Assembly (NCBI GenBank): GCA_023701125.1
Contig: JAMPXO010000049.1
Coordinates: forward strand, 1 to 34,945
DNA from: Vicinamibacteria bacterium
GTDB taxonomy: Bacteria > Acidobacteriota > Vicinamibacteria > Fen-336
Length of the DNA stretch: 34,945 nucleotides
Reading direction: 5' to 3'
Shown: positions 7,144-16,667 of the stretch, piece after piece
Position numbering within the stretch: position 1 is the first letter of the stretch
How the letters are laid out: each line of letters starts with the position of its first letter
Program-made: the position numbers and the translations under genes
Notes under the pieces: generated by a model
Database searches by the model: none
Told to the model about the DNA's origin: nothing
Seen by the model: only the letters and a program-made list of their open reading frames with translations

Positions 7144-10121
7144 GCGGCCTGGCGGTGACCGGGATTCACGTCCTCCTCGTCGAGGACAGTGCGACGCAGG
7201 CGGAAGCTCTGCGCACGCTGCTGACGGAGGCCGGCTTCGCCGTGACGGTGGCGGTCGACGGCGTCGCCGGTCTCGCCGCTGCTCGGCGCCACGCTCCGGC
7301 GATCGTGATCAGCGACATCGCGATGCCGGAGATGGACGGCTACGCGCTGTGTCAGGCGCTCAAGGCCGACCCGGTGCTGAGGGATACGCCCGTCATCCTG
7401 CTCACCTCGCTCGACGATCCCCGGGACCTGCTCCGGGGGTTGGAAAGCGGGGCCGACAACTTCGTCCGCAAGCCCTGCGACCTGGCCCACCTGGTGTTGC
7501 GCGTGCGCAGCCTGGTCGCCAATCGCGAACTGCGCGGCGGGGCCCGGACCCGGGTCGGCGTGGAGATCGAGGTCGGCGGCCGGCGGCACCTGATCACCGC
7601 GGAGCGCCAGCAACTGCTGGACCTGCTGGTCTCGACCTACGAGCAGGCGGTGGGGGTCGGCGAGGAGCTCCGCACGCGCGAGCGGGAGCTGACCCGCTCC
7701 CACCAGGTGCTGAAGGCCATCCATCGCATCGCCGAGAGACTCAACGCGGCGACGACCGAGCGGCAGGTCGCCGACGCCGCCCTGCAGGGCGCGCTGGAGC
7801 TCCCCGGCGTGCGCGCGGGCTGGATGGTGCTGCGGGTCGGCGCCAGCGGCTTCCGGGTCGCCGCGGCCCGCGGAATGCCGCCGGCGCTCGCGGCTCCTGG
7901 TGCCTTCGTCGGCGATTGCCGCTGCCGGCGGCTGTGCCTTTCGGGCGAGCTCGGTCGGACGACGAGCGTGCTCGAGTGCGAACGGCTGGAGCACGCCGAG
8001 GGCGACACGGGTGGCCTCCGTTGCCACGCCACGGTGCCGCTGTGGACGCCGAGGCGCACGCTCGGCGTCCTCAACCTCGCGGGGCCCGATCGCGGCGCCT
8101 TCGCGGACGACGACGTCGAACTGCTCAGTGGGGTCGGCAACCTGGTCGGCGTCGCACTCGAACGAGCCCAGCTCCTGGAGCGCCTGGAGGGTGAGGTCAG
8201 CCAGCGGACCGCGGAGTATCGCGAGATCCTGGAGAACTCGGTGGTCGGGATCTACCGCTCGACGCCCGAAGGCCGCTTCGCGATGGCCAACCCGATGATG
8301 GCCCGAATCCTCGGCTACGAGACGCCCGAGGAGCTGATCGCGAGCCTGACCGACGTGCAGCACCAGGTCTACGCCCAGCCCGGGCGTCGCCAGGAGTTCC
8401 TGCGCGCGATTGGCGAGCGCGGCGCCGTGCATGGGTTCGAGTCGCAGGCGGTGCGCAAGGACGGCAGCCGAATCTGGATCTCCGAGGACGCGCGACCGCT
8501 GCGCGACGCCGCGGGGAATCTCGTCGGCGTCGAGGGCATCGTCCTCGACGTCAGCGCCCGCAAGGCGGCGGAAGAGGACCGCGAGCGGCTGGTCGCGATC
8601 CTGGATGCGACGCCTGACTTCGTCGCCATCGCCGAACCGGGCGGACGGGTGTTGTACCTGAACCGCGCTGCGCGAGAGCGCCTGGCGCTCGGCCCGGACG
8701 ACGACCTGGGCCCGCTCAGGGTCGGTGCCGGCCAACCCGAGTGGGTGCGGCGCCTGATCCTGGAGACCGCCCTGCCGGCCGCCATCCGACAGGGCACATG
8801 GCAGGGGGAGACGGCGTTCTTCGACGGCGGCGGCCACGAAGTGCCGTACTCCCAGGTCGTGCTCGCCCACAAGGGCTCCGATGGCGGCGTCGCATTCCTG
8901 TCGACGATCGGCCGCTGCCTCTCCGAGCAGAAGGCCCTCGAAGCGCAGCTCCGCCAGGCGCAGAAGATGGAGGCCATCGGCCAGCTCGCCGGCGGCGTGG
9001 CTCACGACTTCAACAACATCCTCGGCGTCATCACCGGCTTCGCGGGGATCCTGCTCGCGAGGCTGCCGCCGGCGGACCCCCTGTGCCGGCACGCCCAGGA
9101 AGTTGCGAACGCCGCTCAGCGCGGAGCCGGGCTCACCCGTCAGCTCTTGGCCTTCAGCCGCCAGCAGGCGCTCGCTCCTCGCGTGCTCGACCTCAACCCG
9201 GTCGTGTCGGGCATGGTGGCGATGCTGCGCCGCATCCTCGGCGAGGACGTGGACCTGTTGATGGCTCTCGCGCCCGACGTGCCGCTGGTGAGGGTCGACC
9301 CCGGCCAGGTGGAGCAGGTGCTGCTCAACCTGGCGGCCAACGCGCGCGACGCGATGCCGACGGGCGGGCGGCTGACGATCGAGACGGCCGACATCTATCT
9401 GGGAGAGGCCTACGCCCGGCGCCACGTCGAGGTGCGGGCCGGGCCCTACACGATGATCGCGGTGAGCGATTCGGGCCGCGGCATGGACGAGCAGACGCAG
9501 GCCCGGATCTTCGATCCCTTCTTCACGACCAAGGAGCCGGGAAAGGGGACGGGGCTGGGTCTGGCGACGGTGTACGGCATCGTCAAGCAGAGCGGCGGCC
9601 ACATCTCGTTGTACAGCGAACCGGGAGTGGGGACGACTTTCAAGGTCTACCTGCCCCAGGTCGGGGAGGAGGCCGAGACAGCCGCCAGCGTGGAGGCGAG
9701 CGCCGAACTCGCACCGACCCTGGAGGCGCCGGGCGGCGCGGAGACCATCCTCGTCGTGGAGGACGAGCCGGCGCTGCGGGCCGTCATCCAGGAAGTCCTT
9801 GAAGACCACGGCTACACTGTCCTCGTCGCTGCGGATGGACTCGAGGCCCTGGCGGTGGCCGAGGCGGGCCTGCCGTCGCTCGACCTGCTGCTGACCGACG
9901 TCGTGATGCCCCGGCTGAACGGCCCCGACCTGTTCGCCCGCCTGGCTCGCTCGCGGCCCAGCCTGCTTTGTCTGTTCATGTCGGGGTACACGGGCCACGC
10001 GGCGCTGAACAACGGCGCGTTCCCGGGCGGCCACGGCTGGCTCGACAAACCCTTCACGCCCGACGGGCTGCTGCGCAAGGTCCGCGAGGCGCTCGACGCC
10101 CAGGCGAGGGAGAGCGCGTGA
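7140..10121 (+). CDS. Hybrid histidine kinase REC-GAF-PAS-PAS-HisKA-HATPase-REC
   Basis: 993 residues, no membrane segment. N-terminal receiver at 9-125 with phosphoacceptor D59 (VISDIAMPEMDGY). A linker (RTRVGVEIEVGG...LLVSTYEQAV) leads to a GAF domain at about 195-345 with a Cys pattern (DCRCRRLC, then ECERL and RCHATVPL). Two PAS-like regions follow at about 355-600. The phosphoacceptor H622 lies in GGVAHDFNNILG, then N-box NLAANARDAM, DSGRGM and GKGTGLGL of the ATPase domain, and a C-terminal receiver with D920 (LLLTDVVMP). The N-terminal receiver is a candidate target of the operon's CheA. GTG start overlaps the MCP stop. Paralogous to the kinase at 13474. Confidence 0.92.
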   Translation: MSGLAVTGIHVLLVEDSATQAEALRTLLTEAGFAVTVAVDGVAGLAAARRHAPAIVISDIAMPEMDGYALCQALKADPVLRDTPVILLTSLDDPRDLLRGLESGADNFVRKPCDLAHLVLRVRSLVANRELRGGARTRVGVEIEVGGRRHLITAERQQLLDLLVSTYEQAVGVGEELRTRERELTRSHQVLKAIHRIAERLNAATTERQVADAALQGALELPGVRAGWMVLRVGASGFRVAAARGMPPALAAPGAFVGDCRCRRLCLSGELGRTTSVLECERLEHAEGDTGGLRCHATVPLWTPRRTLGVLNLAGPDRGAFADDDVELLSGVGNLVGVALERAQLLERLEGEVSQRTAEYREILENSVVGIYRSTPEGRFAMANPMMARILGYETPEELIASLTDVQHQVYAQPGRRQEFLRAIGERGAVHGFESQAVRKDGSRIWISEDARPLRDAAGNLVGVEGIVLDVSARKAAEEDRERLVAILDATPDFVAIAEPGGRVLYLNRAARERLALGPDDDLGPLRVGAGQPEWVRRLILETALPAAIRQGTWQGETAFFDGGGHEVPYSQVVLAHKGSDGGVAFLSTIGRCLSEQKALEAQLRQAQKMEAIGQLAGGVAHDFNNILGVITGFAGILLARLPPADPLCRHAQEVANAAQRGAGLTRQLLAFSRQQALAPRVLDLNPVVSGMVAMLRRILGEDVDLLMALAPDVPLVRVDPGQVEQVLLNLAANARDAMPTGGRLTIETADIYLGEAYARRHVEVRAGPYTMIAVSDSGRGMDEQTQARIFDPFFTTKEPGKGTGLGLATVYGIVKQSGGHISLYSEPGVGTTFKVYLPQVGEEAETAASVEASAELAPTLEAPGGAETILVVEDEPALRAVIQEVLEDHGYTVLVAADGLEALAVAEAGLPSLDLLLTDVVMPRLNGPDLFARLARSRPSLLCLFMSGYTGHAALNNGAFPGGHGWLDKPFTPDGLLRKVREALDAQARESA

Positions 10122-12409
10122 CGATGGATCGCGACCGCCAGCTCCAGGCTCGACTGATGGCGACGTTTCGGGTGGAGGCCCTGGAGCACCTCCAGGCCCT
10201 GAACGCGAACCTGCAGGCACTCGACCGCGACCCCGCAGGAGGCCAGGCACCGGCCCTGCTGGAGGCCACGTTCCGCGCGATGCACACGCTCAAGGGCGCC
10301 GCTCGCTCGGTGAGCCAGGGCGAGGTCGAGGCCCTGTGCCACGCGAGCGAGTCGCTGCTCAGCAACCTGAAGCGGGGCCAGCTCCCGCTCACGCGGTCGG
10401 CGCTCGACCGCCTGCTGGAGGCCGTCGACGGCCTGACCCGCCTGCTCTCGGGCGCCGCAGGCGAGAGAGTGGACGAACCGGCCCACCGCTTGGAGCGACA
10501 AGCCACGGCACCTGCGACCAGCTCCCCGGAGGCGCCGAGCGACGCTGGCCCGGCCCCGCTCGCCGCGATCGCCCTCCCGCAGGTCTCCGCCGTGCGCGAC
10601 AGCCTGCGGGTGGCGACGACGAGGTTGGAGGCGCTGACCCTTCGCTCGGAGGAACTCCTCGCTGCCAAGCTCGCGGCGGCGGAGAGGGCTCGCGAGGTGC
10701 TCGCGCTGGCAGACGGGCTCGAAGCGTGCCGGGCGACGCTGGGCCGCGCCCCCGCGGGCGTCGGCGCGACTGCGGATCGGCTTCAGGGCGGCACGATCGA
10801 GTCGGCGCTCCACGCCGCCGCCGCGCAGGCGCGGGAGCTACAGGCCCGACTCGCCCGCGATGCGCGGGCCACCGCCGTCGGCGTGGACGGGTTGTCCGAG
10901 GAGGTGCGGCGCCTGCGCATGACGCCGGCGGCCAGCGTGCTCGACGTGTTCCCGCCGATGGTGCGCGGCCTGGCCCGCGAGCAGGGCAAGGAGATCGAGT
11001 GGGTCGCCCAGGGGGCGGAGCACGAGGTCGACAGTCGAGTCCTGGAGGTGCTCAAGGACCCGCTGATCCACCTGGTCCGCAACGCCATCGATCACGGCAT
11101 CGAGCCACCATCCGTACGCGCCTCCGCCGGTAAGGCCGCGCGCGGCCGGGTGACGGTGGCGATCGCCCCGTTGGAGGGCGGACAATTGGAGATCCGGGTC
11201 GACGACGATGGCGGCGGGATCGATCCGCGGCGGGTCCGCGAGGCCGCCGTGCGCGGTGGCCTGCTGGCCGCCACGAGCGGGGACCTCGCCGACGAGGCGG
11301 CGGCCGATCTCGCGTGCTGGTCCGGGCTGAGCACGAGCCCGATCATCACCGAGGTCTCCGGCCACGGCCTGGGCCTGGCGATCGTCAAGGAGCGCGTGGA
11401 AGGGCTGCGCGGAAGGCTGCTGCTCGAGTCGAGGGCCGGCCACGGGCTGACCGTCAGGATGCTCGTGCCTGCCAGCATCGCCACCTTCCGCGGCCTCCTC
11501 GTGCGCTGCGGCCTGCAGGCGTTCTTGCTGCCGATCGAGTCGGTGGAGCGCGTGATGCGCGTCGCGCCATCGCAGATCGAGCAGGTCGACGGCCGCGACG
11601 TCGTCCGCGCCGGCGGGGGTTTGGGGGCGGAGCCGCCTCCGTCCGGCGGCGTGAGCCCCCATGGGACCAGCGCCGGGGTCCCCCCGGCGCTGGAACGCGA
11701 CGGGCAGCCGCTCTTCGTCGCCCGCCTCGCCGACCTGCTTCAGACGGACGCAGCGGAGGCGCCACCCGAGCCCGAGGGCCAGCGGCCCTGCGCCGTCGTC
11801 CGCTCGGAGCGGGGTCGCCTCGGCCTGATCGTCGACGAGATCCTCGGCGACCGCGAGGTGTTGCAGCGGGAGCTGTGTCCTCCGCTCCGACGCGTCCGCA
11901 GCGTCGCAGGGGCTGGGCTGCTGGGCAGTGGCCAATTGGTGCTGACCCTGCGGCCCTCCGACCTGCTCCGCGGCGCGGCGAGGCGCAACCTCGCGGTTCC
12001 GCCGACGCGTCCCGCCGGCGCGTCCCGCCCAGCGCCGAAACGGCGAGCTTCGCGGGTGCTGGTCGTCGACGACTCGATCACCACCCGCACGATGGAGCGG
12101 CACCTGCTGGAGGCGGCGGGCTACGAGGTGGTCGTCGCCGTCGACGGGATCGACGCCTGGACGCCGCTCAAGACCGGGCCGATCGACCTCGTGGTGTCCG
12201 ACGTCGACATGCCGCGGATGGACGGCTTCGGCCTGACGGCCCGCATCCGCGCCGACCCGGAGCTGGCCGCGCTGCCCGTGGTGCTCGTCACCGCGCTCGA
12301 GTCGCGCGAGGACAAGGAGCGGGGCATCGAGGTCGGCGCCAACGCCTACGTGGTCAAGTCGAGCTTCGACCAGTCGAACCTGCTGGACATCATCCGGCGG
12401 CTGGTGTAG
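10118..12409 (+). CDS. CheA-type histidine kinase with C-terminal receiver (WspE-like)
   Basis: 763 residues from the GTG that overlaps the previous TGA; ATG at 10124 is an alternative. HPt domain with H56 (FRAMHTLKGAARS), a long helical linker, a CheA catalytic domain with N-box HLVRNAIDHGIEPP, DDDGGGID and GHGLGLAIVKERV, a CheW-like domain (about 455-625) and a receiver (VLVVDDSITTRTMERHLL, LVVSDVDMPRMDGFG) to the end. There is no separate P2 domain. The HPt-kinase-CheW-REC layout matches WspE, FrzE and PixL-type kinases. The CheW domain is interrupted by about 30 Pro/Gly-rich residues encoded by palindromic DNA (see 11627-11693). Confidence 0.93.
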   Translation: MTMDRDRQLQARLMATFRVEALEHLQALNANLQALDRDPAGGQAPALLEATFRAMHTLKGAARSVSQGEVEALCHASESLLSNLKRGQLPLTRSALDRLLEAVDGLTRLLSGAAGERVDEPAHRLERQATAPATSSPEAPSDAGPAPLAAIALPQVSAVRDSLRVATTRLEALTLRSEELLAAKLAAAERAREVLALADGLEACRATLGRAPAGVGATADRLQGGTIESALHAAAAQARELQARLARDARATAVGVDGLSEEVRRLRMTPAASVLDVFPPMVRGLAREQGKEIEWVAQGAEHEVDSRVLEVLKDPLIHLVRNAIDHGIEPPSVRASAGKAARGRVTVAIAPLEGGQLEIRVDDDGGGIDPRRVREAAVRGGLLAATSGDLADEAAADLACWSGLSTSPIITEVSGHGLGLAIVKERVEGLRGRLLLESRAGHGLTVRMLVPASIATFRGLLVRCGLQAFLLPIESVERVMRVAPSQIEQVDGRDVVRAGGGLGAEPPPSGGVSPHGTSAGVPPALERDGQPLFVARLADLLQTDAAEAPPEPEGQRPCAVVRSERGRLGLIVDEILGDREVLQRELCPPLRRVRSVAGAGLLGSGQLVLTLRPSDLLRGAARRNLAVPPTRPAGASRPAPKRRASRVLVVDDSITTRTMERHLLEAAGYEVVVAVDGIDAWTPLKTGPIDLVVSDVDMPRMDGFGLTARIRADPELAALPVVLVTALESREDKERGIEVGANAYVVKSSFDQSNLLDIIRRLV
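11627..11693 (+). repeat. Palindromic in-frame insert inside cheA
   Basis: Within the CheW-like domain of CheA, where CheW proteins normally read continuously from VVRLRG into LPLVRL, the DNA carries two hairpins. The first is GGGGGCGG-AG-CCGCCTCC, with one G-T mismatch. The second, at 11667-11693, has perfect 12-bp arms CCAGCGCCGGGG and CCCCGGCGCTGG around a 3-base loop. The encoded residues (GGGLGAEPPPSGGVSPHGTSAG and the next few) are low-complexity and keep the frame. It looks like an intragenic palindromic element, though a simple flexible loop is possible. Confidence 0.5.
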
Positions 12410-12412
12410 CCG

Positions 12413-13456
12413 ATGATCCGGGTGCTGATCGCGGAGGACTCGGCGGCGACCCGCGAGTACCTCGTCTCCCTGCTCGACGCGGACCCGGCTCTGGGAGCCG
12501 CGGGCATCGCGCGGGACGGGATGGAGGCCGTGGAGCAGGCCGAACGGCTGCGGCCCGACGTGATCCTGATGGACGTCCACATGCCGCGGCTCAACGGCTT
12601 CGAGGCCACCCGCCTGATCATGGAGCGGGTGCCCACGCCGATCGTCGTCGTCAGCGCCAGCTACAGCCGGGACCAGGAGGCGCTGACGTTCGAGGCGTTG
12701 CGAGCGGGCGCCCTCGCGGTCGTCGAGAAGCCGCCGGGCCCCGACCATCCCGGCCAGCCGGAGAGCGCGCGCAAGCTGCGCGAGACGCTGCGGCTGATGG
12801 CCGAGGTCAAGGTCGTCCGTCGCTGGCCGAGGCGGGTCCACCCGGCGCCACCAGGACCGCCTCCGGTGTCGGCGGCGGCACCCGGCCGGCCGCTGCGGCT
12901 GGTCGCGATCGGCGCCTCGACCGGTGGACCGGCGGCGCTGTGCGAGATCCTCGAGGAGCTGCCCGGCGACCTCGAGGCCCCGATCCTCGTCGTCCAGCAC
13001 ATCGCGCCGGGTTTCACCCAGGGCCTCGTGGAGTGGCTCGACCAGGGCACGGAGCTCGTCGTCAAGCTGGCGCAGGACGGGGAACATGTACGCCCGGGAA
13101 CGGTGTACGTCGCCCCGGAGGGCGCTCAGATGGGGATCACCGCCGCGGGCCGCATCCAGCTCGACGCGGATCCCGGAAGCGACGGCTTCCGGCCCTCGGC
13201 CTCGCATCTGCTGGCCGCGGTGACCAGGGCGTACGGGCGCAGCGCCCTGGGCGTGATCCTCACCGGCATGGGGCGCGACGGGGCGCAGGCCCTGCTGCAC
13301 CTGCGCGAGGCCGGCGGCACCACGATCGCCCAGGACGAGGCCACCAGCGTCGTCTTCGGGATGCCCGGCGAGGCGGTTCGGCTGGGGGCCGCACAGTACG
13401 TCCTCTCGCCCGCGCGCATCGCCGAGACCATCCGTTTGCTCGTCGGCCCCGATTAG
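12413..13456 (+). CDS. cheB: CheB protein-glutamate methylesterase (WspF-like)
   Basis: 347 residues: receiver domain at 2-120 with D54 (VILMDVHMPRLNGF), a linker rich in Pro and Arg, and the methylesterase domain with catalytic S169 (GASTGGP), H196 (VVQHIAPGF) and D289 (LTGMGRDG). The spacing matches the CheB triad. It removes methyl groups from MCP glutamates and opposes the TPR-CheR of this operon, giving adaptation. ATG starts 3 bases after the cheA stop. Family assignment is very secure. Confidence 0.96.
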   Translation: MIRVLIAEDSAATREYLVSLLDADPALGAAGIARDGMEAVEQAERLRPDVILMDVHMPRLNGFEATRLIMERVPTPIVVVSASYSRDQEALTFEALRAGALAVVEKPPGPDHPGQPESARKLRETLRLMAEVKVVRRWPRRVHPAPPGPPPVSAAAPGRPLRLVAIGASTGGPAALCEILEELPGDLEAPILVVQHIAPGFTQGLVEWLDQGTELVVKLAQDGEHVRPGTVYVAPEGAQMGITAAGRIQLDADPGSDGFRPSASHLLAAVTRAYGRSALGVILTGMGRDGAQALLHLREAGGTTIAQDEATSVVFGMPGEAVRLGAAQYVLSPARIAETIRLLVGPD

Positions 13457-13473
13457 GATTCCAGGAGGAGCGC

Positions 13474-16400
13474 ATGTCCGCGACCGGGAAGGCGGCGGCA
13501 GGTCCGGTGCTGATCGTGGAAGACAGCCCGACCCAGGCCGAGCGCCTGCGCTACGTACTCGAAGCGGCGGGCTTCGAGGTGGAGGTCGCAGCGAACGGCG
13601 CCCAGGGACTCGCCGCAGCCCGGGAGCACCATCCCGTCGCCGCCATTAGCGACATCGTGATGCCGGAGATGGACGGCTACGCGTTCTGCAAGGCGATCAA
13701 GGCGGACCCGGCGTTGCGCGACACGCCGGTCGTGCTGCTGACGTCGCTGGGGAGCCCGCTCGACGTCGTCAGGGGGCTGGAGTGCGGGGCCGACAACTTC
13801 ATCCGCAAGCCCTACGACGGCGACTACCTCGTGTCGCGGCTGCGCCACGTGTTGGTGACCCGCGAGATCCGCCGCGGTGAGAAGACCCGGATCGGGGTCG
13901 AGATCGACCTGGGCGGCCAGCGCCACTTCATCACGTCCGAGCGCCAGCAGATGCTCGACCTGCTGATCTCGACCTACGAAGAAGCGGTCCACATCAACGC
14001 CGAGCTGCGCACTCGTGAGGCCGACCTGGCTCGCTCGTACCAGGCGCTCGAAGCGGTTCACCAGGTCGCCGAGGGGCTCAGCCGCTGTACGACCGAGAAA
14101 GAAGTCGTGGAGAGCGTGCTCGCGAGATCGCTCGGCCTGCCTGGCATCCGGGCGGGTTGGGTCTTCCTGCGCGATGCCCAGGGGGCCTTCTACACGGCGG
14201 CGGAGCGAGGCCTGCCGCCCGGCCTCGACGCGGTGGGCGCCTGGCGCACCGACTGCGAGTGCCGGCGCAAGCTGCTTTCGGGCGAACTGTGCGACGTCAC
14301 CAACATCCTCCGCTGCGAGCGGCTGACGGCGGCTCAGGGTGCCGCAGAAGGCCTGCGCTATCACGCCACCATTCCGCTCAAGGTGGGGGATCGGGCCGTG
14401 GGCCTGCTCAACCTGGCGGCGCTCGACCCCGAGCCGCTGGACGAGGACGACGTCCAGATCCTCCGCGGCATCGGCAACCAGGTCGCCATCGCGCTGGAGC
14501 GGGCGCGGCTCTACGAGCACCTCGAGGACGAGGTCCGGCTCCGCACCGCGGCGCTCTCGGCGCGGGAGCGCCAGCAAGCGGCGGTGGCCGAGCTGGGTCG
14601 CGCCGCCCTGGCCGGGGCGAAGCCCGAGGTCGTGATCGAGCGCGCCGTCGACCTCGTGGCCCACACTCTGGAGATCGAGTACGTCAAGGTCCTGGAACTG
14701 CTGCCCGGCGGGGAGGCGCTCTCGTTGCGCGCGGGGGTCGGCTGGCGCGACGGCGCCGTCGGTCGGGCGATCGTTCGGCTGGCCGACTCCCAGGCCGGGT
14801 TCACGCTGCAGGGCGACCGATCGGTGATCATGGAGAGCGCCGCGCACGAACACCGATTCGGCCAAGCCGCGCTGCTCCGCGAGCACGGGGTCGAGAGCGG
14901 CCTCAGCGTGGTCATCCGGACCGGCAGTCGAGCGTGCGGCGTGCTCGGCGCTCACGCCCGCGGCGCGCGCACGTTCAGCCAGGACGACATCCACTTCCTG
15001 GAGGCGGTCGCCAACGTGATCGGCTCCGCCACCGAGCGCGCCGAGGCGCTGGCGGCGTTGCAGGCGAGTGAGGAGCGTTACCGGGCCCTTTTCGAGAGCG
15101 CGAACGACACCGTCTGCATGCTCGACGCCGAAGGCGCGTTCGTCTCGATCAACCCGGCCGGCGAGCGGATCACGGGCTACTCGCGCGAGGAGCTCGTCGG
15201 GTCGAGCGTCGAATCGCTCTGCGACCCCGAGCAGCGCCGCCTGCTCCACGAGCGGCTGCTCGGCCTGGCCGCTGGCGAAATCGACGCGACGGCTTTCGAC
15301 CTCGAGATCGACGCCAGGGGAGGAGGCCGGGTTTCGCTCGACGTCAGCGCCCATGCCGTGCGGAGCGAGGGACGCCTGGCGCGGATCGAGGTCATCGCCC
15401 GCGACGTGACCGAGCGCAAGCGGCTCGAGGCCCAACTGCGGCAGGCGCAAAAGATGGACGGGATCGGCCGGCTCGCGGGCGGGGTCGCGCACGACTTCAA
15501 CAACATGCTGGGAGCCATCACCGGCTACGCCGAGCTGCTCCGGCGCCGGCTCGAGGACGGGGACCCGCTCGCCCGCTATGCCGACCAGGTCCTGAGCGGG
15601 GCGGCCCGCGCCGCTGAGCTGACCCGCCAGCTCCTGGCCTTCAGCCGGCAACAGGCGCTGCGGCCGAAGATCGTCGACATCAACGCCGTGGTGGTCGAGA
15701 TCGAACCGATGTTGCGCCGGCTGATCCGCGAGGACGTCGAGTTGCGGACGGTCCTGACGCCCGCGATCGGGTGGGTGAAGGCCGACCCGGGACAGCTCGG
15801 CCAGGTCATCCTCAACCTGGCCCTCAACGCCCGGGACGCGATGCCGCGCGGCGGCAGGATCACCCTCGAGAGCGCCAACGTGACGCTGGGCGAGGAGTAC
15901 GGCCGGACCCACGCCAGCGTGCCGCCGGGTGCCTACACGCTGCTCGCCGTCAGCGACACCGGCGAGGGGATGGACGACAAGACGATGGCTCGCGTCTTCG
16001 AGCCCTTTTTCACGACCAAGGAGCAGGGCAAGGGCACCGGGCTCGGACTGTCCACCGTGTACGGCATCGTCAAGCAGAGCGGGGGCTTCATCTGGGTGTA
16101 CAGCGAGCCCGGCCACGGCACGACCTTCAAGGTGTACCTGCCACAGGTGGAGCAGCCAGCGGCGGCCGGCGTCGAGGACAGCCCGCCCGCCCCACCCCAG
16201 GCGCTCCGCGGCTCGGAGACGATCCTCGTGGTTGAGGACGACGAGGCCCTCCGCACGCTGATCGCCGAGGTCCTCGAGGAAGGCGGATATCGCGTCCTCA
16301 GCGCGCGCGAAGGAACCCAGGCGCTGTCGCTGGCCGATGCGCTCGACGGTCACATTCACCTCGTGTTGACCGACATCGTGATGCCGCGGATGGGCGGCCG

Positions 16401-16584
16401 CGAGGTCGTCGAGCGGCTGCGCGCGGGCCGCCCTGGCATCCGCAGCGTGTACATGTCCGGCTACACCGGAAACACCGCGATCCACGACGGGCACCTGGCG
16501 AGCGGCCAGCCGTTCCTGCAGAAGCCCTTCAGTTCGGTGGAACTCCTCCGGAGGATCCGCGAGCAGCTCGCAGCGGCACCCTGA
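13474..16584 (+). CDS. Hybrid histidine kinase REC-GAF-GAF-PAS-HisKA-HATPase-REC
   Basis: 1036 residues, soluble. N-terminal receiver with D60 (AISDIVMPEMDGY), a linker like that of the kinase at 7140 (RIGVEIDLGG), and a first GAF (about 195-345) sharing the TDCECRR and RCERL cysteine pattern. A second GAF (about 375-530) is absent from the paralogue. Then a PAS domain (YRALFESANDTVCMLDAEG), H673 in GGVAHDFNNMLG, ATPase motifs NLALNARDAM, DTGEGM and GKGTGLGL, and a C-terminal receiver with D967. AGGAGGAG precedes the ATG. It takes the place a WspR diguanylate cyclase occupies in Wsp operons. I infer phosphotransfer from CheA to the N-terminal receiver. Confidence 0.92.
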   Translation: MSATGKAAAGPVLIVEDSPTQAERLRYVLEAAGFEVEVAANGAQGLAAAREHHPVAAISDIVMPEMDGYAFCKAIKADPALRDTPVVLLTSLGSPLDVVRGLECGADNFIRKPYDGDYLVSRLRHVLVTREIRRGEKTRIGVEIDLGGQRHFITSERQQMLDLLISTYEEAVHINAELRTREADLARSYQALEAVHQVAEGLSRCTTEKEVVESVLARSLGLPGIRAGWVFLRDAQGAFYTAAERGLPPGLDAVGAWRTDCECRRKLLSGELCDVTNILRCERLTAAQGAAEGLRYHATIPLKVGDRAVGLLNLAALDPEPLDEDDVQILRGIGNQVAIALERARLYEHLEDEVRLRTAALSARERQQAAVAELGRAALAGAKPEVVIERAVDLVAHTLEIEYVKVLELLPGGEALSLRAGVGWRDGAVGRAIVRLADSQAGFTLQGDRSVIMESAAHEHRFGQAALLREHGVESGLSVVIRTGSRACGVLGAHARGARTFSQDDIHFLEAVANVIGSATERAEALAALQASEERYRALFESANDTVCMLDAEGAFVSINPAGERITGYSREELVGSSVESLCDPEQRRLLHERLLGLAAGEIDATAFDLEIDARGGGRVSLDVSAHAVRSEGRLARIEVIARDVTERKRLEAQLRQAQKMDGIGRLAGGVAHDFNNMLGAITGYAELLRRRLEDGDPLARYADQVLSGAARAAELTRQLLAFSRQQALRPKIVDINAVVVEIEPMLRRLIREDVELRTVLTPAIGWVKADPGQLGQVILNLALNARDAMPRGGRITLESANVTLGEEYGRTHASVPPGAYTLLAVSDTGEGMDDKTMARVFEPFFTTKEQGKGTGLGLSTVYGIVKQSGGFIWVYSEPGHGTTFKVYLPQVEQPAAAGVEDSPPAPPQALRGSETILVVEDDEALRTLIAEVLEEGGYRVLSAREGTQALSLADALDGHIHLVLTDIVMPRMGGREVVERLRAGRPGIRSVYMSGYTGNTAIHDGHLASGQPFLQKPFSSVELLRRIREQLAAAP

Positions 16585-16667
16585 ACCAGCGATGAGGCCG
16601 GCGGCGAGCAACAAGGGTGACGGCGAGCGGGCTGCGTCCCGCGGAGACGCCCGCGCCCGTGCCCGTG

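Noticed and set aside
7134-10250. Long antisense ORF of over 1000 codons opposite the hybrid kinase (also others opposite cheA, HK2 and the Ser/Thr kinase)
   Set aside because: Typical GC-rich shadow frames: no homology-like motifs, low-complexity R/A/G/H-rich translation, and the opposite strand is clearly coding.
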